A DNA stretch of 64,000 bases, from NCBI RefSeq assembly GCF_039541875.1, contig NZ_BAABHB010000020.1, forward strand, positions 13,401-77,400, in the 5' to 3' direction. Below the pieces are notes generated by a model that was not told where the DNA came from, did not search any database, and saw only the letters and a list, made by a program, of their open reading frames with translations. The position numbers and the translations under genes were made by a program. Source of the DNA: Nibrella viscosa (GTDB lineage Bacteria > Bacteroidota > Bacteroidia > Cytophagales > Spirosomataceae). Each line of letters begins with the position of its first letter. The first letter of the stretch is position 1. Positions 60,736 through 64,000 of the stretch are shown in pieces.

Positions 60736-62358
60736 TCAGCAAATGCCCAGGTCGTAAGGCGTACCCTCGTAGTACCGTAGCATCTCCTGTTCTTCCGGCC
60801 GCAGCCGGATAACATCACAGGGGTTGAACAAAGGTGACTGCTCGATAGCACGAAGAACACGCCGGCGTAAATGGTTGCGCGGGTTGCTCAGTGCATTGCG
60901 TACGTTATGAGCCTGATAATAGGCTTCGTCGTGCTGTTTACGTTTACGCCTGCCCTTGCTGTGACGAGATACCAACTCCTGCAGAACGTCCGACTTCTCC
61001 CGCAACGTGACTATACCAAGCTTAGTACCCGTACGTTGGTTCTCGCTGAGGGCGTAGCCAGTCACCACGCAGCAACGAACGCCAGAGGCCGCAGCCGCAG
61101 CAGTCGATGAAGTAGAGGAAATAGCAGCAGCAGACATAGCCGCTAACGTACTGGAAGTAGAGCCTTCAACGCCGGATGTTCCACGACTTATATCGACGTT
61201 GGGGGACAGGGGCAACGTGTCGAAAAATAACCCTGTACTTAAAGTGTTAATTTTGGACATTTCGCCCTGAAACAAGCCGGTTAATTTTGGACATTTTGGG
61301 TCGGTCGATAGGACGGTTTTCCAGTGTTCCACGCGTCTGTCTATAGCAGCTTGCAGCGCGGGAGTGATAGCTGTGAGCTGCTGCCACTTTCCCGAGATCA
61401 GATCAGCGGTTTGCTGTTGCCAGTCTTCGCCGGGCCGGTACTTCTGGAGTAAGGCTCTGAACCGTTTCTCCTCGCGTGAGAGTTGTTTGTGGTGCCTGTC
61501 GTACTCTCTCCTGTTCTCGGGTGTCAACTTCGGCAAAGCCCAATGTTGATGTCGACGGCCTTCAAGTAATAGTTCCCGCTCCTTGCCTGCCGGAACGGAG
61601 GTCTTGTTGATGTCGGGCTCGTCAAAGAGAATGTCTGCGAAGGTCTCCCGCAACATCTGCCCTAAAGCCGGATAGATGTGAGTCGACAACAAGTCAGCGA
61701 GTGTATGCAGCTTTATGGCGTTGGCCGTTAAGTGCTCCATGCGGATTACCTTTATCTCAAACCTCAACACCTCGTCGGGTAAGCCATAGTGAAGCCCTTT
61801 GTTATAGATCTTCACGATGTAGCGTTGACTCTTGCACTGGTAGTACTGTTTACCGTCTTCCACCTCGGGTTTGAACGGCTTGTTTTTATAGCAAATTAAC
61901 GCCTTCAGGACACGATCAGCCGGAAAGGGTAGTACCACATTAACGCCAAATTCAACGTTGTTCAGCCGCGAATTGAAAGGGTCAATTCTAAAGGTTTGTA
62001 CCAACTCGTCTAAGGTGGTCGCAACGCCACTCACGGTGAAGTCATTTCCGTTGTGTAAGCCACCATTGGAAGCCTTGTGGATGCTACCTTTCATCTGGAC
62101 GTTATATCGTCTGTGGCCTCTGTAGCCACGCTGAGGCCGGAGCGTAAATGTTATGCCGCGGTACGTGTCGGTCCGGTGTTCCGGAGGAACTTCGCCGGTC
62201 TGTTCATCAACCGGCAAGAGGAACTTTAAATGTGGGTGGTCGTCTAATAGAAAATCGGCCGAAACATACAGGTCGTCGATTTTTACATGGTCAAACATAT
62301 AGTCTGCTACTGTGGGGAATGGAGTTGTCAGGGTGTTGTTCAGGGTGCAAGAGAACAC
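60736..62358 (-). CDS. Replication initiator-like protein (phage/plasmid type)
   Basis: The 540-residue product (ATG at 62358; a second at 62298 gives MFDHVKIDDLY) resembles phage replication proteins of the CRI/filamentous-phage type. Supporting words are NNVEFGVNVVLPFP, QYYQCKSQRYIVKIYNKGLHYG and EVLRFEIKVIRMEHL, the 'Y-x-x-K-x-Y-N/D-K-G ... L-R-x-E-x-K' pattern of these initiators. Tyr residues near these blocks could be the nicking residue, but I cannot assign one, and no HUH motif is seen. The C-terminal third has a low-complexity Ser/Ala/Thr stretch (about 388-425), then a basic region (SKGRRKRKQHDEAYYQ) and a Tyr-rich tail. It is expected to start rolling-circle replication of the element. 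Confidence 0.65.
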   Translation of the reverse strand: MFSCTLNNTLTTPFPTVADYMFDHVKIDDLYVSADFLLDDHPHLKFLLPVDEQTGEVPPEHRTDTYRGITFTLRPQRGYRGHRRYNVQMKGSIHKASNGGLHNGNDFTVSGVATTLDELVQTFRIDPFNSRLNNVEFGVNVVLPFPADRVLKALICYKNKPFKPEVEDGKQYYQCKSQRYIVKIYNKGLHYGLPDEVLRFEIKVIRMEHLTANAIKLHTLADLLSTHIYPALGQMLRETFADILFDEPDINKTSVPAGKERELLLEGRRHQHWALPKLTPENRREYDRHHKQLSREEKRFRALLQKYRPGEDWQQQTADLISGKWQQLTAITPALQAAIDRRVEHWKTVLSTDPKCPKLTGLFQGEMSKINTLSTGLFFDTLPLSPNVDISRGTSGVEGSTSSTLAAMSAAAISSTSSTAAAAASGVRCCVVTGYALSENQRTGTKLGIVTLREKSDVLQELVSRHSKGRRKRKQHDEAYYQAHNVRNALSNPRNHLRRRVLRAIEQSPLFNPCDVIRLRPEEQEMLRYYEGTPYDLGIC

Positions 62359-62395
62359 AGCCCCCGGCCAGGCAGCTAGAGGCTGTTACGGTCTA

Positions 62396-62845
62396 TCAAT
62401 GCTCAGGTTGAGCTATAGGAGGCAGAGTTCTGAGATAGGCCCAAACCTCAGCGTAGAACGCCTTTCGCTGCCGTGGCTTAGGAGTGAAGCCGGAAAAGTA
62501 AAGAATACGTATAGGTCCTGCCAGGTCGGCCGGCTGCCATACAAACACTACCTCAGCAACGCTCATTCGGGCAACGGGGTCATAGTCGTCACCGCCATAT
62601 AAGCCTGCGTACGCCAACGGCTTTAAGCCAGAGTAGAATTTACGTTGCCGGTTCTCACTTCGGCCGGTACACAGCGTCCTGATACCCCGGTTAACGTACT
62701 CTTGCTTGAACGTAGCTTCGAGTCGTAGTTCTTCAGGCAGACATCCGTTGTCGGAGATAGTAGCCGCCTTGCGGTGCCAGGTGGTAGCAGGGTCGTACGC
62801 GTAGTCTATTACGCAGGGCTGGGGAAAGTTGCTCTTCTTGCTCAT
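62396..62845 (-). CDS. Hypothetical protein next to the replication initiator
   Basis: Start set at the ATG at 62845 (MSKKSNFPQP), 13 bases after the HTH gene; the longer frame would overlap that gene. The 149-residue product is soluble: DYAYDPATTWHRKAATISDNG, a Tyr/Gly-rich middle (GLKPLAYAGLYGGDDYD) and a C-terminal beta-helix part (VVFVWQPADLAGPIRILYFSGF, ending in a basic helix with KPRQRKAFYAEVWAYLRT). No family recognised. Its position directly in front of the initiator gene suggests a role in replication or its control. Confidence 0.6.
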   Translation of the reverse strand: MSKKSNFPQPCVIDYAYDPATTWHRKAATISDNGCLPEELRLEATFKQEYVNRGIRTLCTGRSENRQRKFYSGLKPLAYAGLYGGDDYDPVARMSVAEVVFVWQPADLAGPIRILYFSGFTPKPRQRKAFYAEVWAYLRTLPPIAQPEH

Positions 62846-62858
62846 GGTCCTGCTCTCC

Positions 62859-63200
62859 TTATGATTGACGACGATACTTAGGAGAATTATCAAGCAGGGC
62901 GAGAACATCCTCGCGTTTGTAGCGCACCCGACCATTAATCCGGATAGGCTTAATTATGGCCTTGCGGTCTTCCGTGTCCTTGCTCCATTCGTGGAGGGTC
63001 ACTAACGACACTCTGGCCAGCCTAGCAAGTTCGTTACGCGTTACATAGTCAGGCAGTTGAGAAGCCGGCTTTTCGGCTGCCGATTTTTTGGTGAGGGCAA
63101 TTTCAAGCCGCTCGTCAAGTAGTTGGGCCAACTGCTCTACAGTACAGGGGATTGTAATATAAGATTGAAGCATAAACCTGTTTTGCTTTGGTTTATGCAA
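62859..63200 (-). CDS. AlpA/excisionase-type helix-turn-helix protein
   Basis: The 113-residue product (start at 63200 or 63173) has an N-terminal ~45-residue helix region and then a MerR/HTH_17-like domain: YVTRNELARLARVSLVTLHEWSK, followed by the wing IIKPIRINGRVRYKREDVLALLD. This is the common form of excisionase and AlpA-like regulators of integrated elements. It fits a control role for excision or transcription of the element. Confidence 0.82.
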   Translation of the reverse strand: MHKPKQNRFMLQSYITIPCTVEQLAQLLDERLEIALTKKSAAEKPASQLPDYVTRNELARLARVSLVTLHEWSKDTEDRKAIIKPIRINGRVRYKREDVLALLDNSPKYRRQS

Positions 63201-63251
63201 ATTTGATGGCCCTTAATGGGTGTAGTAGGTATGTAGTAGCTACGAGTTTTG

Positions 63252-63898
63252 CTAAACTTTATCGTTTCTATCTTTAGACCCAACTAAAGGCAAACCTAAA
63301 TCCTTCTCGGTAATCAAATTATTTACTTTCTCAACCACATCAGGCATATTTAATGGACTCTTTGAGGAGTTATTTAGAAGTCCTGTTACAGCGTTTTTTA
63401 TATTTGTCCGACTTCTACCTAATAGGATTGATAAAATATCATATTGCTTCTCTATAGGCAGACGGTGGAAGGTACCCGTTAGTACACCACTCTGGTGAGC
63501 TAACAGAACCCTCACCATGGCACTCTCCTTGTCTTCTGGCTGATTTTTCTCAGCTTCTTTAGTACTGCCTTTTTTATCCTTAAGTATACCTACCAGATAT
63601 TCTATTTCGTCGAGCGGAGAGAGGGTATAAGAGTAAACAGTCAACAAGGCGTCGAGATTAACTTGTAATGTAGCCACATCACCCACTAACAGTATTAAGT
63701 ATTTTAAGTGTAGAGCTTTAAGTTGTGCGTCGAAATCAGACTTTAACTCTTGTAGCTTTTTACACTCTTCTAAGAATTCGTCTGCATTATCGAGATTTAC
63801 GTAAGCTAAAAATTTATCTACCTGAGAACATAAATCTTTAATCAGAAATAGGTGGTAGGTCAGTTCTTTTTTAGGATATGTTCAATGAAGTGTGTCAT
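63252..63898 (-). CDS. Hypothetical protein needing a -1 frameshift
   Basis: An ATG at 63898 gives MTHFIEHILKK and then a stop (AAC TGA). The heptamer A AAA AAG in codons CTA AAA AAG (63866-63872) is placed exactly so that a -1 shift continues as ELTYHLFLIKDLCSQVDKF to the stop at 63252, giving 215 residues in total. The downstream frame has no ATG before it (GTG at 63686 would cut the protein). The product is all-helical: DEFLEECKKLQELKSDFDAQL, LDALLTVYSYTLSPLDEI, and a Lys/Glu-rich loop, then VRVLLAHQSGVLTGTFHRLP. No family recognised. Either programmed frameshifting or a one-base error or decay in the A run explains it. Confidence 0.55.
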
Positions 63899-63901
63899 GG
63901 T

Positions 63902-64000
63902 TTAAATTTTCATGTAAGGCTTCACACGGTCTCCAAATAAAATGACCAGTTGCTGCACCGTCAACGACCAGTTCGCTAAGGGCTTTTGCCACTTCTCCAT
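63902..64000 (-). CDS. C-terminal part of a gene cut by the window edge
   Basis: A frame reading from the right edge (ATG exactly at 64000, or further upstream) to a stop at 63902 gives MEKWQKPLANWSLTVQQLVI then LFGDRVKPYMKI. It ends three bases before the ATG of the frameshifted gene, as co-transcribed genes do. Too short to name. Confidence 0.45.
   Translation of the reverse strand: MEKWQKPLANWSLTVQQLVILFGDRVKPYMKI

Noticed and set aside
60736..62358. Initiator considered as a HUH-type relaxase
   Set aside because: No His-hydrophobic-His motif in a suitable context was found. The words fit the CRI-like phage initiators better, though the active Tyr is not pinned down.

Overview
The window looks like chromosome from a member of the Bacteroidota, most likely the Cytophagales and close to Spirosoma and its relatives (inference). 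The reasons are a fused murF-alr gene, a very large secreted protein ending in what looks like a type IX secretion sorting domain, a TonB-type outer membrane barrel, DUF4105/DUF4403/DUF6814 family genes, Bacteroidota-type -7 promoter boxes (TAnnTTTG), and few clear Shine-Dalgarno sites. Base composition is moderately GC-rich, except the last few kilobases, which look more AT-rich by eye.

Layout. 1-2.5 kb: end of a membrane protein, a TatD nuclease, a type I asparaginase and tRNA-Ser(GGA). 2.6-13.3 kb: one 3545-residue surface protein with two complete ExeM-type nuclease modules and long internal DNA repeats. 13.4-23 kb: housekeeping genes (PCD/DCoH dehydratase, rsmI, DUF4105, inositol monophosphatase family, DinB/YfiT, a small FeoB-associated Cys-rich protein, DUF4403, CorA, MurF-Alr, a receiver protein). 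23-33 kb: a coiled-coil secreted protein, a THUMP-like methyltransferase, a SulP transporter, and a short-chain acid set (propionyl-CoA-synthetase-like, MHS transporter, DUF6814, acetyl-CoA synthetase). 33-36.8 kb: DUF29, a decayed stretch, and an outer membrane barrel.

36.9-43.7 kb: the most striking locus. Four tightly packed minus-strand genes encode a trypsin-like protease fused to a DNA/RNA non-specific endonuclease, a subtilisin, a calcineurin-like phosphoesterase and a CHAT (caspase-like) protease. None has a signal peptide. I read it as a candidate cytoplasmic protease-cascade and nuclease conflict (defence-like) system.

43.9-54 kb: bestrophin, a Tat-exported sugar isomerase-like protein divergent from a Nudix-type regulator with a near-perfect operator palindrome between them, a PLP decarboxylase, DUF1080 and two ThuA proteins (keto-sugar theme), a RES/Xre toxin-antitoxin pair, and a PAS histidine kinase. 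54.1-55 kb: a deletion scar joining a broken PIN toxin to the tail of a DUF4143 ATPase, next to a surviving antitoxin.

55.5-64 kb: a minus-strand accessory region that looks like an integrated phage- or plasmid-like element. It holds an AlpA/excisionase-type HTH, a replication initiator, a RepL-like winged helix, a 728-residue phage-structural-like protein, and a gene that reads through only by a -1 shift at an A AAA AAG heptamer. A J-domain membrane protein lies at its left side. The right end of the element is outside the window.
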